A stretch of 59,690 nt of DNA from an uncultured Selenomonas sp. (GTDB lineage: Bacteria; Bacillota; Negativicutes; Selenomonadales; Selenomonadaceae). The stretch is from assembly GCA_905373085.1 (NCBI GenBank), contig CAJPRR010000001.1:1-59690 (forward strand). The letters are read 5' to 3'. The notes beneath the pieces are model-generated. The model was not told where the DNA came from. It did not search any database and saw nothing but the letters and a program-made list of their open reading frames with translations. Of the stretch, positions 58,739 to 59,690 are shown in pieces. Both the position numbers and the translations under genes were made by a program. Each line of letters begins with the position of its first letter. The first letter of the stretch is position 1.

Positions 58739-59443
58739 TTAAATATCCCAAGCAAGAAGCTCGGGGCGCGGTGTTGCGCGGTCGATTTCGTTCAAGATCC
58801 AAGAGGCGTTCTCATGCGTAGCGGAGAACGCCTTTTCGATTGCATCTTCATATTCTGCGGGGATCTCCATTTCGTGAAGAGCCATGTGCATGTAGTCTTT
58901 TGCGACGAGGACGACGCCGCGCTCGGCGGCAAGCTGCGCCTTGAAGCGGTAGCCGTAGTAGAGGTAGCTGTTGTGCTTGACAGGAATGTCCTCATAGGCG
59001 GCGATGCGCTCGTCGCATTCGGCTTCGGCCTCGGCGGCGCGTCCCATCGCGTGCAGGATGTTCCAGCGTGCCGCCCAAAGCTCGCCGCGCAGGATGAACT
59101 TGTAGAGATAGTCCGTCTCCTCAGCCAGCTCGATGGCGAGGTTTATATGGGCGAGCGCATCCTCGTGCTCCTTCGCCGCGTGCTCGATCTCGCTGAGACG
59201 CTGCAGGGCGAAGATTTTTTCCTCGATTTCCTCGCTGTTTCCCTCGTCGACGTCCTCGTCGAGAACGGAGCGGAAAAGCTCGCGTGCCTCCTGCGCTTTG
59301 CCGATTTCCTGCATGGCGAGAAAATGGCCGAGCCGGGCGCGTGCGTGCCAGTCGCCGAAGCCGCTTGCAAAAAGCGCTTCGGGCGGCTTCCTCTTGCTCT
59401 TGAGCACGAGCGCGACGAGCGCATCAAAATCCTCTTTTGTCAC
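58739..59443 (-). CDS. TPR-like helical repeat protein, function unknown
   Basis: 234 residues, GTG start behind gggagga. All-helical with TPR-like repeats (ARLGHFLAMQEIGKAQEARE, EDALAHINLAIELAEETDYL, WAARWNILHAMGRAAEAEAE). No catalytic motif. Such repeats mediate protein contacts. The family was not recognised; it is convergent with tadA and divergent from the deacetylase gene at the window end. Confidence 0.75.
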   Translation of the reverse strand: MTKEDFDALVALVLKSKRKPPEALFASGFGDWHARARLGHFLAMQEIGKAQEARELFRSVLDEDVDEGNSEEIEEKIFALQRLSEIEHAAKEHEDALAHINLAIELAEETDYLYKFILRGELWAARWNILHAMGRAAEAEAECDERIAAYEDIPVKHNSYLYYGYRFKAQLAAERGVVLVAKDYMHMALHEMEIPAEYEDAIEKAFSATHENASWILNEIDRATPRPELLAWDI

Positions 59444-59509
59444 GGATGAATCCTCCCTTGAATCTGCACATATTTATCTATTCGACCTTCGCCTGCGATT
59501 CCCTGCCGT

Positions 59510-59539
59510 TTGCAAAACATCTTCTTCTTGCGGTATAAT
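59510..59539 (+). promoter_or_regulatory. Sigma-A promoter of the gene at 59625
   Basis: TTGCAA (59510-59515) and a perfect TATAAT (59534-59539) with an 18-base spacer; a leader of about 80 bases would precede the gene. Confidence 0.65.
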
Positions 59540-59624
59540 CAAGAAGACTGGATGAAGGAAGTATCGTTATTTTATCCGTGCTTTCCAAGAAAGCGTCTAT
59601 CCCGTGTGAAACGGATGTGAGGAA

Positions 59625-59690
59625 ATGTTGAAGCAGATGATCGTCAATGCCGATGATTTCGGCCGCCATGTGCGCATCAATGAGGCGGTG
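59625..59690 (+). CDS. YdjC/ChbG-family carbohydrate deacetylase, 5' end only
   Basis: Only the first 22 codons are inside the window. They read MLKQMIVNADDFGRHVRINE and continue in frame to the last base. The NADDFG metal-binding motif with the following N-E is typical of YdjC/ChbG/HpnK proteins, which deacetylate chito-oligosaccharides or related sugars. A tgtgagg site is very close to ATG 59625; ATG 59637 is an alternative. Confidence 0.8.
   Translation, partial: MLKQMIVNADDFGRHVRINEAV

Overview
The window is about 59.7 kb of GC-rich DNA that looks like a motile, diderm Firmicute of the Negativicutes, most likely a Selenomonas-like organism. This is inference from gene content. CodY sits directly upstream of a Bacillus-type fla/che operon, and FliY, CheC, CheD, FlhF, FlhG and a Firmicute-type sigma-28 are present. 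A TonB-dependent outer-membrane receptor with a C-terminal Phe shows that there is also an outer membrane. No insertion sequence, prophage, integrase or CRISPR array was seen.

Region 1 (1-2450): the 3' end of a SPINDLY-type (GT41) glycosyltransferase, a Sir2 deacylase, and codY with its own promoter, a probable CodY box and a strong terminator. Region 2 (2500-34766): one very long co-directional flagellar and chemotaxis operon. Its order is flgB-flgC-fliE-fliF-fliG-fliH-fliI-fliJ, a lytic transglycosylase, a MotE-like gene, fliK-flgD, a TIGR02530-like gene, flgE-flbD-fliL-fliM-fliY-cheY-fliO-fliP-fliQ-fliR-flhB-flhA-flhF-flhG, a PilZ/YcgR gene, cheA-cheW-cheC-cheD, a membrane protein, fliA (sigD), fapA and a small charged protein. 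Its promoter region carries three 22-bp direct repeats. An internal promoter with two leader hairpins precedes cheY. cheB, cheR, motA and motB are not in the window. A SwrB-like coiled-coil gene follows at 34821.

Region 3 (35905-36161, minus strand): a complete tRNA transcription unit with a consensus promoter, tRNA-Pro(TGG), tRNA-Arg(TCT) and a terminator. Region 4 (36231-46480): a CbiK-type chelatase, a TonB-dependent receptor, a five-gene Dpp/Nik-type ABC importer, a Tat-exported metallophosphoesterase and a second PilZ protein. The first seven read as a metal, tetrapyrrole or metallophore acquisition locus.

Region 5 (46517-59690) is mixed. It holds an M18 aminopeptidase with a sodium/solute symporter (minus strand), nfeD-floA with a small third gene, a beta-hydroxyacid dehydrogenase, a GtrA-like protein (minus), an H-NOX-containing chemoreceptor, rubredoxin, malate dehydrogenase, an anchored lipid- or membrane-facing protein of unknown role, a NERD-domain protein (minus), a small charged protein behind a sigma-D-like promoter, tadA, a TPR-like protein (minus) and the start of a YdjC/ChbG-type deacetylase.

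The most notable item is the chemoreceptor at 53029. Its N-terminal H-NOX domain keeps the haem His102, the Y131-x-S133-x-R135 motif and the distal Trp9/Asn74/Tyr140 set known from the O2-binding Caldanaerobacter protein, so it is a good candidate for a haem O2 sensor feeding the chemotaxis genes of the same window. Starts given here were chosen from ribosome-binding-site spacing and family N-termini and are often downstream of the longest open frame.
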